NCBI GenBank assembly: GCA_021770655.1
Contig: JAETQO010000017.1
Span: 33,266 to 97,265 of the forward strand
Source: Ruminococcus sp.
GTDB taxonomy: Bacteria > Bacillota > Clostridia > Oscillospirales > Ruminococcaceae
Length of the DNA: 64,000 nt
Reading direction: 5' to 3'
A program made the position numbers and the translations under genes. Below the pieces are notes generated by a model that ran no database searches, was not told the DNA's origin, and saw nothing but the letters and a program-made list of their open reading frames with translations. Positions 25,468 to 34,857 of the stretch are shown one piece after another (position 1 is the first letter of the stretch; each line of letters starts with the position of its first letter).

Positions 25468-26691
25468 ATGGCAGGTTTAAACAAGGTTACTGTTGACGAC
25501 ATTAATGTAAAGGGCAAAAAGGTTCTCGTAAGAGTTGATTTTAACGTTCCCCTTAAGGACGGCGTTATCACTAACGACAACAGAATTACAGCCGCTCTCC
25601 CGACCATAAAGAAACTGGTCGCAGACGGAGGAAAGGTTGTTCTCTGTTCACATCTCGGCAAGCCTAAGAACGGTCCTGAGGCTAAGTTCTCTCTTGCTCC
25701 GGCTGCTGCAAGACTTGCGGAGCTTCTTCCTGAAACAAAGGTTACTTTTGCCGCTGATGACGCTGTAGTCGGCGACAACGCTAAGAAGGCTGTTGCTGAA
25801 ATGGCAGACGGCGACATCGTTGTTCTTGAGAACACAAGATTCAGAGGCGCAGAGGAAACAAAGAACGGTGAAGAGTTCGCTAAGGAGCTTGCAGATCTGG
25901 TTGACGGAGAAGTATTCGTAATGGACGCTTTCGGTTCTGCTCACAGAGCTCACGCTTCTACAGCAGGCGTTACAAAGTTCGTTAAGGAAACTGCCGTAGG
26001 TTACCTTATGCAGAAGGAGATCAACTATCTCGGAAACGCAGTTGAAACTCCTGTAAGACCTTTCGTTGCGATTCTCGGCGGCGCAAAGGTAGCTGATAAG
26101 CTCAACGTTATCTCTAACCTGCTTGAAAAGTGCGATACACTTATCATCGGCGGCGGTATGGCTTATACCTTCCTCAAGGCTCAGGGCAAGGAAGTAGGTA
26201 AGTCTTTGGTTGACGATACAAAGATCGATTACTGCAAGGAAATGATGGCTAAGGCTGAAAAACTCGGCAAAAAGCTTCTGCTCCCTGTTGATACGACTGT
26301 TGCCGCAGGTTTCCCTGATCCGATCGACGGACCAATCGATGTAAAAATCGTTGATTCCGACAACATTCCCGCTGATATGGAAGGTCTTGACATCGGTACA
26401 AAGACACAGGAACTGTTCGGCGAAGCTGTTAAGTCTGCAAAGACTGTTGTTTGGAACGGCCCTATGGGCGTATTTGAGAACCCAACTCTTGCAGCCGGTA
26501 CTATCGCAGTTGCAAAGGCTCTTGCTGAAACCGACGCTACAACAATTATCGGCGGCGGCGATTCTGCGGCGGCTGTAATTCAGCTTGGTTTTGCCGACAA
26601 GATGAGCCACATCTCAACAGGCGGCGGAGCTTCTCTTGAATATCTCGAGGGCAAGGTTCTTCCGGGTATCGACGTTATTGCCGACAAGTAA
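25468..26691 (+). CDS. pgk: Phosphoglycerate kinase
   Basis: Pgk makes ATP from 1,3-bisphosphoglycerate in glycolysis. The 407-residue protein has [12 protein letters not shown] (substrate site), [19 protein letters not shown], the hinge [15 protein letters not shown], and the nucleotide loop GGGDSAAAV. Codon use is strongly biased to GCT, GTT and CTT, as in the other glycolytic genes here, suggesting high expression. GAGAGGATG precedes the ATG at a workable distance. A strong terminator follows, so pgk is mainly transcribed alone although tpiA and gpmI lie downstream on the same strand. Confidence 0.97.
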   Translation: MAGLNKVTVDDINVKGKKVLVRVDFNVPLKDGVITNDNRITAALPTIKKLVADGGKVVLCSHLGKPKNGPEAKFSLAPAAARLAELLPETKVTFAADDAVVGDNAKKAVAEMADGDIVVLENTRFRGAEETKNGEEFAKELADLVDGEVFVMDAFGSAHRAHASTAGVTKFVKETAVGYLMQKEINYLGNAVETPVRPFVAILGGAKVADKLNVISNLLEKCDTLIIGGGMAYTFLKAQGKEVGKSLVDDTKIDYCKEMMAKAEKLGKKLLLPVDTTVAAGFPDPIDGPIDVKIVDSDNIPADMEGLDIGTKTQELFGEAVKSAKTVVWNGPMGVFENPTLAAGTIAVAKALAETDATTIIGGGDSAAAVIQLGFADKMSHISTGGGASLEYLEGKVLPGIDVIADK

Positions 26692-26718
26692 TTTATATAT
26701 TTGCTCGACTTAAAAGCT

Positions 26719-26749
26719 GGGGCAGGCAGTCATTTGCCTGCCCCTTTTT
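26719..26749 (+). terminator. pgk terminator
   Basis: The perfect arms GGGGCAGGCA (26719-26728) and TGCCTGCCCC (26735-26744) are followed by TTTTT. Confidence 0.9.
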
Positions 26750-26765
26750 AATTATGGGGGTATCA

Positions 26766-27389
26766 ATGATTTACCGTGAACCTTTGGTTTTGACAGTATA
26801 CTATTCACAAAGCAGTATTACTGCGGCATTTGTTTTTGCCTGTATATTGGCTGTTGCGTCGGCACTGGCGGCAGTTGGATTTGTAAAGATCGGCTGTAAG
26901 CGTTACGGAAATTCAGAAAGTTCCGATGATTGCAGTAAATATGTTAAAACGTTTGCTAAGGTAGTAGGGGAAAGCAGATCCGAATATGAGGATTTTTCCG
27001 AAAGCAGGGGAGCGTATACTTCCTATGTAAACCAGCTTGAAATCGAATATACAGATCAAAGCGGCATAGTTTACCGCAAATTTATCGAAAACATTCTTAA
27101 CGACGGCTATGTAAATATATGTTATGGTGAGAATGATCCCGACGATTTTTACCTTTCGGATTATGCAGACGGTATCGCCGAAATTGAAAATGAATGCCGC
27201 GGCGAATTTGTTTACGGGATAAGCATGAGAATTTTTTTCGGAGCTTTTGCAGCGGTGTTTGCTGTAATCTCTATAATGACTTTCATACATACTTTTAATA
27301 TGAAAACCTTCGAGGACAGCGGGTCGGAAAGCGGACATATTGTCATTATCTCGCCCGATTCCTCTGAAAGAAACGAGGTGACGGAATGA
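26766..27389 (+). CDS. DUF3592-like membrane protein 1
   Basis: This 207-residue protein has two membrane helices (residues about 15-38 and 155-177) around a soluble beta-rich domain with LEIEYTDQSGIVYRKFIE and the pattern Y(G/N)xxxPxxFYL (CYGENDPDDFYLSDYA). That layout, with a converted strand-turn motif ending in a proline-acid-FYL, is shared with the next two genes and resembles DUF3592. GGGGG precedes ATG 26766. Its last bases overlap the start of the following gene (ATGA). The function is unknown. Confidence 0.65.
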   Translation: MIYREPLVLTVYYSQSSITAAFVFACILAVASALAAVGFVKIGCKRYGNSESSDDCSKYVKTFAKVVGESRSEYEDFSESRGAYTSYVNQLEIEYTDQSGIVYRKFIENILNDGYVNICYGENDPDDFYLSDYADGIAEIENECRGEFVYGISMRIFFGAFAAVFAVISIMTFIHTFNMKTFEDSGSESGHIVIISPDSSERNEVTE

Positions 27390-27940
27390 ACGAATTAATG
27401 CTTTTAGCTGAAAATTTCAAGGTCAGTGTTTTGGCAGGCGTTAACCTTGGCTGGCAGGGAATCGGAGGGATAATTCTGTTCCTTACAGGAATAGGGCTGA
27501 TATATTTCGGTATCAAGGCGCTTAAAGGCTATCGGTTTTTCCCGGATCAAGAACAGAATATTCCCGAAGAAGACCATTATGAGCCAATGCAGGCAAAGGC
27601 TTTGCAGAAGGTAAAAACAACAATGCCGTCTTTTAGCGGCGGTGAAGATCAGGTCTTTGTTGAATGGAAAATAGGTTATACTGTGAACGGAGAAAAGTAT
27701 ACCCAGATAGTTACAGACAACGGTTATAATAAAGGGGATATGATCGATATAAAGTATAATCCTGAGAATCCGCAGGAGTTTTATCTTGATGATGAAAAGT
27801 CAAAGGTCGAGGTGATTTCTGATAAATCGGAGGATGAAGCAGAGGAGTCTGAGGAGAAAACTCCGTTCGGCTATGCGGCAATAGCAATAGGGGTTCTGCT
27901 GGGAGCGTTCGGCGTGGTCATGCTCATTGATAAACTGTGA
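27386..27940 (+). CDS. DUF3592-like membrane protein 2
   Basis: The 184-residue protein has the same plan as its neighbour: N-terminal helix (residues about 24-44), soluble domain VEWKIGYTVNGEKYTQIVTDNG ending in KYNPENPQEFYLDD, an acidic stretch, and a C-terminal helix (about 160-181). It overlaps the preceding gene by four bases (ATGA), indicating translational coupling. I infer that the two proteins act together or are recent paralogues; the function is unknown. Confidence 0.65.
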   Translation: MNELMLLAENFKVSVLAGVNLGWQGIGGIILFLTGIGLIYFGIKALKGYRFFPDQEQNIPEEDHYEPMQAKALQKVKTTMPSFSGGEDQVFVEWKIGYTVNGEKYTQIVTDNGYNKGDMIDIKYNPENPQEFYLDDEKSKVEVISDKSEDEAEESEEKTPFGYAAIAIGVLLGAFGVVMLIDKL

Positions 27941-28003
27941 TCCCGTTTGTGCAAAGTGCATAGAAAATCAGGGAAAAAGTGATAAACCGTCATTGTTAAT
28001 TAG

Positions 28004-28032
28004 TTGACAATGAGGGCAGATTGTTGTATAAT
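28004..28032 (+). promoter_or_regulatory. Consensus promoter before the third DUF3592-like gene and tpiA
   Basis: TTGACA (28004-28009) and TATAAT (28027-28032) are exactly 17 bases apart: both hexamers are perfect consensus. The gene starts 20 bases later, and tpiA lies downstream on the same strand. Confidence 0.8.
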
Positions 28033-28051
28033 AGAAAGGACAGAGGACATA

Positions 28052-28558
28052 ATGAACGCAGTTGTTCTTGGTATCGATACCACACTGCTTATGACTTCAT
28101 ATGCGCTGTGGTTTTTTATGCTTATTGCGGCGCTGATCTGTCTGGCGGCCGCATATCGAACTAAAGATAAAATCCAAATCGTTACCGACAGGGACGTTAA
28201 CTGGGTAAGGCTTACTGTACAGGCAGTAGGTGAAACCGACACTTACGAGGGTAAGCATACTGTTGTCCGTTATATGGTCGGTAATGTTACGTACGAGAAA
28301 GAGGTATGTTATACCGAACATAAGGAAGTTGACATCTTTTACAACAAGACAAATCCGTCAAAAATTATTCCTGCTAAAATGGAAAATCATTTCAGACGGA
28401 AACTGGTATCGCTGATCATAACGGCGGTCGTTTTGATCCTTTTTGCGTTTTTACAGCTTACGGCGGTTGGATATTTGTACGGACAGGCTATGAAGCATAT
28501 GACTCCTACAGATGAATCGTCATTTGCAAATTTGTTTATTCAAAATAATTTAATATAA
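28052..28558 (+). CDS. DUF3592-like membrane protein 3
   Basis: The 168-residue protein has helices at residues about 10-33 and 120-143 with a soluble domain between (VRLTVQAVGETDTYEGKHTVVRYMVGNVTYEKEV...DIFYNKTNPSKIIP). The NKTNPSK turn corresponds to NPENPQE in the preceding gene. ATG 28052 follows GAAAGGACAGAGG. It ends 15 bases before tpiA, so the two should be co-transcribed from the consensus promoter at 28004. The function is unknown. Confidence 0.65.
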   Translation: MNAVVLGIDTTLLMTSYALWFFMLIAALICLAAAYRTKDKIQIVTDRDVNWVRLTVQAVGETDTYEGKHTVVRYMVGNVTYEKEVCYTEHKEVDIFYNKTNPSKIIPAKMENHFRRKLVSLIITAVVLILFAFLQLTAVGYLYGQAMKHMTPTDESSFANLFIQNNLI

Positions 28559-28573
28559 AGGAGCTATTTTAAA

Positions 28574-29350
28574 ATGAAAAAATCTGTAAGAAAAGCAATT
28601 ATTGCAGGAAACTGGAAAATGAACAAGACAAGACCTGAGGCTAAGGAGCTTCTCAAGGCTATAAAACCGCTGGTCGCAAACGCTGAGGGAAATGTTGAGG
28701 TCATTGCCTGCGTTCCGTTCACAAACCTTGAAACAGCTGTCAACACAACAGCAGGTTCAAATGTTAAGATCGGCGCTGAGAACGTTCACTTTGAGAAGAG
28801 CGGCGCATTCACAGGAGAAATCTCCGCTGATATGCTCACGGAGCTTGGCGTTGAATACGTTGTTATCGGTCACTCCGAGAGAAGACAGTATTTCGGTGAG
28901 ACGGACGAGACGGTAAACAAGAGAACAAAGGCTGCTCTTGCGGCAGGTCTTAAACCGATCGTTTGCGTAGGCGAACTTCTCTGGGAGCGTGAGTGCGACA
29001 TCACAGAGGAAGTTATTGCAAGACAGATCAAGCTTGATCTTTTTGACGTTTCCGCTGAGGACGTTAAGAAGACTGTTATCGCATATGAGCCTGTATGGGC
29101 TATCGGCACAGGAAAGACCGCAACGGCAGATCAGGCTGAGGAGGTTTGCGCATTCATCAGAGCAACTCTTGCTAAAATTTACGATGAGGAGACAGCACAG
29201 GCTGTTACAATTCAGTACGGCGGTTCAATGAACGCTAAGAACTGCGCAGAACTGCTTTCCAAGGAGAACGTAGACGGAGGGCTTATCGGCGGTGCTTCTC
29301 TCAAGGCAGAGGACTTTAATACTATCGTTCAGGCGGCAGTAAACGGTTAA
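28574..29350 (+). CDS. tpiA: Triosephosphate isomerase
   Basis: TpiA interconverts dihydroxyacetone phosphate and glyceraldehyde-3-phosphate. The 258-residue protein has the substrate lysine in AGNWKMNKT, the catalytic His in VIGHSERRQYFGE, the catalytic Glu in AYEPVWAIGTGKTA (with loop 6) and the phosphate loop YGGSMNAKN. AAGGAG precedes the ATG. gpmI follows after 84 bases. Codon bias is strong. Confidence 0.97.
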   Translation: MKKSVRKAIIAGNWKMNKTRPEAKELLKAIKPLVANAEGNVEVIACVPFTNLETAVNTTAGSNVKIGAENVHFEKSGAFTGEISADMLTELGVEYVVIGHSERRQYFGETDETVNKRTKAALAAGLKPIVCVGELLWERECDITEEVIARQIKLDLFDVSAEDVKKTVIAYEPVWAIGTGKTATADQAEEVCAFIRATLAKIYDEETAQAVTIQYGGSMNAKNCAELLSKENVDGGLIGGASLKAEDFNTIVQAAVNG

Positions 29351-29434
29351 TAACTAAAGTCTTATGATCCGCAGGGCGGCTGAACCGTCTTTAGCGGTTA
29401 TTTCCTAACTCATTTTTGAAAGGACTAAAAAATT

Positions 29435-30955
29435 ATGTCAAAGAAACCCATAGCGCTTATTATTATGGACGGCTTCGGCTATAATCACAGCGATTACGGC
29501 AATGCTATCCGCAAGGCGAATACGCCTAATCTTGACAGACTTCTTGCAAATTATCCGCATACGCTTATCGGCGCAAGCGGAATGAACGTTGGTCTTCCCG
29601 ACGGACAAATGGGAAATTCCGAGGTAGGTCACACCAATATCGGTGCAGGAAGGATCGTTTATCAGGAACTTACAAGAATAACCAAGTCCATTAAGGACGG
29701 CGACTTCTTCGGCAACGAGGCTTTTAACGCCGCTGTTGATAACTGCAAGAAGAACGGCAGCGCACTTCACCTGTTCGGATTGCTTTCCGACGGCGGAGTT
29801 CACTCCCATAATTCCCACCTTTACGGTCTGCTTGAGCTTGCCAAGAAGGCAGGACTTACAAATGTTTATGTTCACTGCTTTATGGACGGCAGAGATGTTC
29901 CTCCAACCAGCGGTGCAGACTTTGTCGCTGAGCTTCAGGACAAAATGACTGAGATAGGCATAGGTAAGATAGCTTCCGTAATGGGACGTTACTATGCAAT
30001 GGACAGAGACAATCGTTGGGAACGTGTTGAAAAGGCATATGCCGCAATGGTTTACGGTGAGGGCAACAAGGCTGATAATGCTGTTGATGCGATCAAGGCT
30101 TCCTATGCTCAGGATGTTACCGATGAGTTTGTTGTTCCGACTGTTATCGATGAGAACGGCAAGATCTCCGCAGGCGACAGTGTTATCTTCTTTAACTTCC
30201 GTCCCGACAGAGCGAGAGAGATCACAAGAACTTTTGTTGACGACGAGTTTACCGGCTTTGAAAGAAGAAACGGAAGATTCCCTGTTTACTATGTCTGCAT
30301 GACGCAGTATGACGTAACGATGCCTAACGTTGACGTTGCGTTCAAACCTGCAAATCTTGTCAACACCTTTGGCGAATATATTGCTAAGAAGGGCCTTTCA
30401 CAGCTCAGAATTGCAGAGACCGAAAAGTATGCTCACGTTACTTTCTTCTTCAACGGCGGCGTTGAGGCTCCGTTTGAGAATGAGGACAGAGCGCTTATTA
30501 ATTCTCCTAAGGTGGCAACCTATGATCTTCAGCCTGAAATGAGTGCATATCAGGTATGCGACGAGGTCGTAAATAGAATCAATTCAGATAAATACGACGT
30601 TATCATTCTTAACTATGCAAACTGCGATATGGTCGGACACACAGGCGTATTTGATGCGGCAGTTAAGGCTGTGGAGGCTGTTGACGAGTGCCTGGGCAAG
30701 ACTGTTGACGCTATTCTTGCCAAGGGCGGCGTAGCTCTTATCACTGCCGATCACGGAAACGCAGATAAGATGTACGAGACAGACGGTTCTCCGTTCACAG
30801 CCCATACAACAAATCTTGTTCCTCTTATCATTGCCGGCGCAGGAAATGTAGAGCTGAGAGAGGGCGGCGTGCTTGCTGATCTTTCCCCTACAATGCTAAA
30901 AGTTCTCGGTTTGGAACAGCCGGAAGAAATGACCGGAAAGTCTATTATCAAGTAA
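29435..30955 (+). CDS. gpmI: 2,3-bisphosphoglycerate-independent phosphoglycerate mutase
   Basis: GpmI interconverts 3- and 2-phosphoglycerate using two manganese ions and a phosphoserine intermediate. The 506-residue protein has IIMDGFGYN (metal ligand), the catalytic Ser in [40 protein letters not shown] and the second metal site [12 protein letters not shown]. Length is typical. GAAAGGA precedes the ATG. It ends the pgk-to-gpmI glycolytic block and is followed by a strong terminator. Confidence 0.97.
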   Translation: MSKKPIALIIMDGFGYNHSDYGNAIRKANTPNLDRLLANYPHTLIGASGMNVGLPDGQMGNSEVGHTNIGAGRIVYQELTRITKSIKDGDFFGNEAFNAAVDNCKKNGSALHLFGLLSDGGVHSHNSHLYGLLELAKKAGLTNVYVHCFMDGRDVPPTSGADFVAELQDKMTEIGIGKIASVMGRYYAMDRDNRWERVEKAYAAMVYGEGNKADNAVDAIKASYAQDVTDEFVVPTVIDENGKISAGDSVIFFNFRPDRAREITRTFVDDEFTGFERRNGRFPVYYVCMTQYDVTMPNVDVAFKPANLVNTFGEYIAKKGLSQLRIAETEKYAHVTFFFNGGVEAPFENEDRALINSPKVATYDLQPEMSAYQVCDEVVNRINSDKYDVIILNYANCDMVGHTGVFDAAVKAVEAVDECLGKTVDAILAKGGVALITADHGNADKMYETDGSPFTAHTTNLVPLIIAGAGNVELREGGVLADLSPTMLKVLGLEQPEEMTGKSIIK

Positions 30956-30985
30956 TTTATGACTGAGAAGGTTTGAATTAGAAAA

Positions 30986-31026
30986 GCAGTATGAGAAAAT
31001 ATGATGTTTTCTCATACTGCTTTTTT
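30986..31026 (+). terminator. gpmI terminator
   Basis: The perfect 14-base arms GCAGTATGAGAAAA (30986-30999) and TTTTCTCATACTGC (31007-31020) are followed by TTTTTT. The A-tract upstream lets it work on both strands. Confidence 0.9.
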
Positions 31027-31069
31027 CACATTTTAGGACATGTTGACACGCACTGATTATTCTGTTTCG

Positions 31070-32149
31070 TTATTTGAACGGATTCAATCCTTTTGACATT
31101 ATGCAGGAACGGCTGTCATATGGGTTCGGAATGGACGGCACTTTCATGTGAAATTCCTTCGGAGTTCCTCTTTCGTCCTTTGGCAGGGTTATGCTTATAC
31201 TCGTGCGCTCGCCTGCCTTGCTTTCATGTGAAAGCTCACCGCCGAAACGGTCGCAGAAGCATTTGACAATAGCAAGCCCCAAACCCTCGTTCTCACTGTA
31301 TTCCTCAAAGGCGCCGAAAGGCGTCAAGGCGGAAATCCAGCGCTCATCAGAGATTCCGTCGCCGTTATCGCTCACTGTAATGATTATTTTATCATTTACG
31401 GTTTTCAATGACAGCTCAATAAGCTTTTCATCTTTAGAATTATACTTATACGCATTGGCAAGAAGATTTGCAAGCACGTTTTCAAGTCTTTCTTTGTTGA
31501 TCTCGAAGTATACGCAAGGCTCGATGTCATATCTGAACATACAGCCGTTAGCTTCAAGAGAATCGCCCTCCTGTTCGGCAACATCGGCGCAGATGTCTGA
31601 AAGACTTTGATATTCTGTTTTGAAATATCCGCTGAAGTACTTGCTCAGTTCGTTCATATTGACCGTCGCCGAAAAGGCTTTCAGCACTTTCCAGCGCGCT
31701 TCGCGGTCAAAACGCAGGCAGTCAAGATCTCCCGACTCTTCAAAACGGGGTTTCAGACTGTCAAGCATAGAAATTAGCTGAGAAAGTTCTAGTCTGATAT
31801 TTCCTAGAAAGTTGGACTTGAATTTGATATATCCCGATCTGTCGGACAGCCGTTCAATGTCTGTACAGGAATAATAATGAGCAAGATAACCGATAATTTC
31901 GTCGGATTTTCTAAGCGGTTCAAGCCTGAGAGCGCCTGAATCGGCAAATCTGCCCATATATTCAAATGTAGAGGTGCGTTCCAACGGCAGAGTAAGCTCA
32001 TCATCGGAAAAAGTCTTTATGGAGGCGCGGTCAAGTCTGTCCGGCAGATCACTGTGATTTTTCCATATTACGCCAAGCTCGCTGTCGCACAGAAGAATAT
32101 TTTCGTCGGAGTTTTCATATACGCTTTTCAGGGTTTCAAACAGCTCCAT
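31070..32149 (-). CDS. Atypical histidine kinase-like ATPase
   Basis: This 359-residue soluble protein has a C-terminal GHKL ATPase domain with N box ENVLANLLANAYKYN, G1 box SDNGDGIS and G2 box GLGLAIVKCF. An N-terminal PAS-like region (residues about 1-100) precedes it. Where a HisKA dimerisation helix should carry the phosphorylated His, the sequence is NFLGNIRLELSQLISML, with no histidine. No membrane helix and no response regulator gene are nearby. It may be an ATPase or kinase regulator of another type. ATG 32149 follows GGAGG. Confidence 0.7.
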   Translation of the reverse strand: MELFETLKSVYENSDENILLCDSELGVIWKNHSDLPDRLDRASIKTFSDDELTLPLERTSTFEYMGRFADSGALRLEPLRKSDEIIGYLAHYYSCTDIERLSDRSGYIKFKSNFLGNIRLELSQLISMLDSLKPRFEESGDLDCLRFDREARWKVLKAFSATVNMNELSKYFSGYFKTEYQSLSDICADVAEQEGDSLEANGCMFRYDIEPCVYFEINKERLENVLANLLANAYKYNSKDEKLIELSLKTVNDKIIITVSDNGDGISDERWISALTPFGAFEEYSENEGLGLAIVKCFCDRFGGELSHESKAGERTSISITLPKDERGTPKEFHMKVPSIPNPYDSRSCIMSKGLNPFK

Positions 32150-32302
32150 TTCTGCACCTCCACTTCGCATAATAATGTAAATCATTTATATTATACCCCA
32201 AATATGCGCTGTAGTCAAGAAGCGAAAACGAATTTTGGCGTTTTTTGCGGGCAGAAAGAGATAAGGTTTCATCGAGCCAGAGGGTTTGACAATGGGGAAA
32301 AA

Positions 32303-32330
32303 ATCTGCCGCAATATACGGCAGATTTTTT
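32303..32330. terminator. Hairpin terminator downstream of the coiled-coil gene pair
   Basis: ATCTGCCG (32303-32310) and CGGCAGAT (32318-32325) form a stem with A- and T-runs on either side, so it could act in both directions. It lies just past the stop of the minus-strand gene at 32333. Confidence 0.75.
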
Positions 32331-32332
32331 CA

Positions 32333-33028
32333 CTAACTTTTAAGGAAATTATAAACTTCAATGTCCTTAATAATTTGAGTATTTCTCGCAGATATAGAAT
32401 TTGTATAATTTATTGAATCAAGTTGATTGCTAATTTGATTATTCATATCTGCAATTTGTCCACTCATTTTGTTCGCTGAACTTATCAAGTTGCTAGAAAC
32501 ATTAGAAATATTTCTGTTGCAATCTTCAATAGCCTCATATAATAGAGATTGATTTTGCTTGATTTTTTCCAAAGATTTAATAACTATATCCAGTTTGGTA
32601 AACACTAATCCAAAACGTATTTCATTTTCTAAAATATTGTATGCGCCTTCGTGTCCTGTTAAAGATTCACACCTTCCTGATAAATAATATTCCAAAATCG
32701 AAGAAGTGCAAGAAAAATTACGATATTTTGGATAAATAACATTCATACTATAATAATTTGATAATGTTTTTTTTACAGTGTTTAAGTTATTTTTAATCGA
32801 ATCAGATTCATTCTGAAGTCTTTGAATTGTTGCTAAACATTGGCGTTTTAAATGTTCATTATTAAGCTTTATTGCATCATTTTCTTTTTGTATAGTTGCA
32901 CAATCTTTTTTATATTTTTCCATCTTCTCATATTCCTCATCGTTGTCTGCCTTTGCTACCACTATCGCTATAACAAATATTATCGCAGACAGAATTATGC
33001 AAATAACGCCTTTGGTTTCATCTTCCAA
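32333..33028 (-). CDS. Coiled-coil membrane protein, second of an AT-rich pair
   Basis: The 231-residue protein has an N-terminal membrane helix (VICIILSAIIFVIAIVVA, residues about 8-25), then a long coiled coil (about 30-95), and a helical C-terminus with Asn- and Ser-rich heptads (SSNLISSANKMSGQIADMNNQ). I do not recognise the family. It overlaps the upstream gene by 34 bases. Base composition is clearly more AT-rich than the neighbouring glycolytic genes, which hints at horizontal origin. Confidence 0.6.
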   Translation of the reverse strand: MEDETKGVICIILSAIIFVIAIVVAKADNDEEYEKMEKYKKDCATIQKENDAIKLNNEHLKRQCLATIQRLQNESDSIKNNLNTVKKTLSNYYSMNVIYPKYRNFSCTSSILEYYLSGRCESLTGHEGAYNILENEIRFGLVFTKLDIVIKSLEKIKQNQSLLYEAIEDCNRNISNVSSNLISSANKMSGQIADMNNQISNQLDSINYTNSISARNTQIIKDIEVYNFLKS

Positions 33029-33294
33029 AAAAACAAAACAATGCAGCTAATAAGCCAGAGAATAAAAAAAGCAATTACACTTACAATCAGGGGAACAATG
33101 AACATAGCCATTATTTTTTCTCCAGAACTAGACATATAAGGTTTTGAAGGATATTCTTTATATCTTTGATAGCTTGAATTATAAAGACGATTGATTTCTT
33201 TTTGAAGATTGTTTAAAATTGAATTTTCTTCATAACATATTTTCTCGAGTTCTACAACATTTTCCAAATACTTTGTTGTTTCTTGCTTATTCAT
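32995..33294 (-). CDS. Small coiled-coil membrane protein, first of an AT-rich pair
   Basis: This 99-residue protein has an N-terminal helix-forming region (ENVVELEKICYEENSILNNLQKEINRLY within residues about 8-40) and a hydrophobic segment near residues 62-88 (IMAMFIVPLIVSVIAFFILW). ATG 33294 follows GGAGG; upstream in-frame residues are not needed. It overlaps the next gene by 34 bases, so the pair is an operon. Membrane helix plus coiled coil in both suggests a hetero-oligomer. The family is unknown. Confidence 0.6.
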   Translation of the reverse strand: MNKQETTKYLENVVELEKICYEENSILNNLQKEINRLYNSSYQRYKEYPSKPYMSSSGEKIMAMFIVPLIVSVIAFFILWLISCIVLFFWKMKPKALFA

Positions 33295-33401
33295 ATAGAA
33301 CCTCCATTCACCAACTAATTCACAGACACTCACATTGAATACTTATATAATACTTCATATAGGTAAATTTGTCAACCCCATATGGATTGATTTGGTTATA
33401 A

Positions 33402-33539
33402 TTTGTTATAATTTATCAGGGGTTCAGCCAAGAAAAGACAATAGACAAGGACAAATTTACAAAAAGAATTTACAGCTGGGAAAGAGGTTATGCAGATTGG
33501 TCTAAACAAAGTGCAGTATTTGGCGAAAAAAAGTTATAA
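33402..33539 (+). pseudogene. Possible remnant of a protein C-terminus
   Basis: A 45-codon open stretch without a start codon reads GFSQEKTIDKDKFTKRIYSW and then ERGYADWSKQSAVFGEKKL before a stop. The composition is protein-like and the frame is closed upstream by TAA at 33399. It could be the tail of a lost gene, but no family is recognised and chance cannot be excluded. Confidence 0.25.
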
Positions 33540-33556
33540 GTTTTTTGTAAAAACAC

Positions 33557-33585
33557 TTGCAATGTATAGAAAAATGTAGTATAAT
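33557..33585 (+). promoter_or_regulatory. gap promoter
   Basis: TTGCAA (33557-33562) and TATAAT (33580-33585) are 17 bases apart, 35 bases upstream of the gap start, with AGGAGG (33604-33609) between. Confidence 0.75.
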
Positions 33586-33619
33586 AATATCAGAAAATTT
33601 TTTAGGAGGTAAATTAATT

Positions 33620-34657
33620 ATGGCAGTTAAAGTCGCAATTAATGGATTTGGACGTATTGGACGTCTTGCATTCAGACAGATGTTTGGCGCAGAGGGCTAC
33701 GAGGTAGTTGCAATCAACGACCTTACTAAGCCTTCCATGCTTGCAGATCTTCTCAAGTATGACACAGCTCAGGGCGGTTACTGCGGAAGAATCGGCGAAA
33801 ACAAGCACACTGTTTCTGCTGATGATGAAGCTAACACTATCACTGTTGACGGCAAGACTCTTACAATCTATAAGGAAGCTGACGCTTCTAAGCTTCCTTG
33901 GGGCGAGATCGGTGTAGACGTAGTTCTCGAGTGCACAGGTTTCTATTGCTCTAAGGACAAGTCTCAGGCTCACATTGACGCAGGCGCTAAGAAGGTTGTT
34001 ATCTCCGCTCCTGCCGGCAATGACCTCAAGACTATCGTTTATTCTGTAAATGAGAATACTCTTACCACAGATGATAAGATCATTTCTGCTGCTTCATGCA
34101 CAACGAACTGTCTTGCTCCTATGGCTGACACTCTTAACAAGTATGCTCCTATCCAGAGCGGTATCATGAGCACTATCCACGCTTACACAGGCGACCAGAT
34201 GATCCTTGACGGTCCTCACAGAAAGGGTGACCTCAGAAGAGCAAGAGCCGGCGCTGCTAACATCGTTCCTAACTCTACAGGCGCTGCAAAGGCTATCGGT
34301 CTTGTAATTCCTGAGCTTAACGGCAAGCTCATCGGTTCTGCACAGAGAGTTCCTGTTCCAACAGGTTCTACAACTATTCTTACAGCAGTTGTTAAGGGCT
34401 CCGACGTAACAGTTGAGGGTATCAACGCTGCTATGAAGGCTGCTTCTTCCGATTCCTTCGGTTACAACGAGGATTATATTGTTTCTTCCGATGTTATCGG
34501 TATGAGATACGGTTCTCTCTTTGATGCAACTCAGACAATGGTTTCTAAGATCGCTGACGACCTTTATGAGGTACAGGTTGTTTCTTGGTATGACAATGAG
34601 AATTCTTACACATCTCAGATGGTAAGAACAATCAAGTATTTTGCTGAGCTTGCATAA
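33620..34657 (+). CDS. gap: Glyceraldehyde-3-phosphate dehydrogenase, type I
   Basis: Gap oxidises glyceraldehyde-3-phosphate with NAD and phosphate. The 345-residue protein has the NAD fold start [16 protein letters not shown], the catalytic cysteine in [14 protein letters not shown], the activating His in [10 protein letters not shown] and the C-terminal [19 protein letters not shown] 33620 with AGGAGG 10 bases upstream was chosen over earlier in-frame codons. Codon bias is the strongest in the window. It is monocistronic, away from pgk-tpiA-gpmI. Confidence 0.97.
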   Translation: MAVKVAINGFGRIGRLAFRQMFGAEGYEVVAINDLTKPSMLADLLKYDTAQGGYCGRIGENKHTVSADDEANTITVDGKTLTIYKEADASKLPWGEIGVDVVLECTGFYCSKDKSQAHIDAGAKKVVISAPAGNDLKTIVYSVNENTLTTDDKIISAASCTTNCLAPMADTLNKYAPIQSGIMSTIHAYTGDQMILDGPHRKGDLRRARAGAANIVPNSTGAAKAIGLVIPELNGKLIGSAQRVPVPTGSTTILTAVVKGSDVTVEGINAAMKAASSDSFGYNEDYIVSSDVIGMRYGSLFDATQTMVSKIADDLYEVQVVSWYDNENSYTSQMVRTIKYFAELA

Positions 34658-34676
34658 GCCTTAAATCTTTGATTGC

Positions 34677-34711
34677 AAAAGACCGTTTCTTTACGAAGCG
34701 GTCTTTTTTGT
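34677..34711 (+). terminator. gap terminator
   Basis: AAGACCG and CGGTCTT pair around a partly paired loop (TTTCTTTACGAAG), followed by TTTT. Confidence 0.8.
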
Positions 34712-34857
34712 ATGGTATATTTACAAACAGTAAACTGCGGCGGGACATTGTGTATGACACGATCCTGCCGCAGCTGTTTAATTTCAGTAAAAAATTGAAG
34801 TACCAAAAGTCGGGAACTTAACAAGCAAGGCGCAGGCGATGTTTTGCGGTCATTGCC

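Noticed and set aside
25648..26610. 320-codon minus-strand frame opposite pgk
   Set aside because: Antisense to pgk; its length follows from the strong codon bias of pgk, and the translation has no recognisable domain.
32995..33294. The coiled-coil pair as a toxin-antitoxin system
   Set aside because: Both proteins are membrane-anchored coiled coils with no toxin fold or DNA-binding antitoxin.
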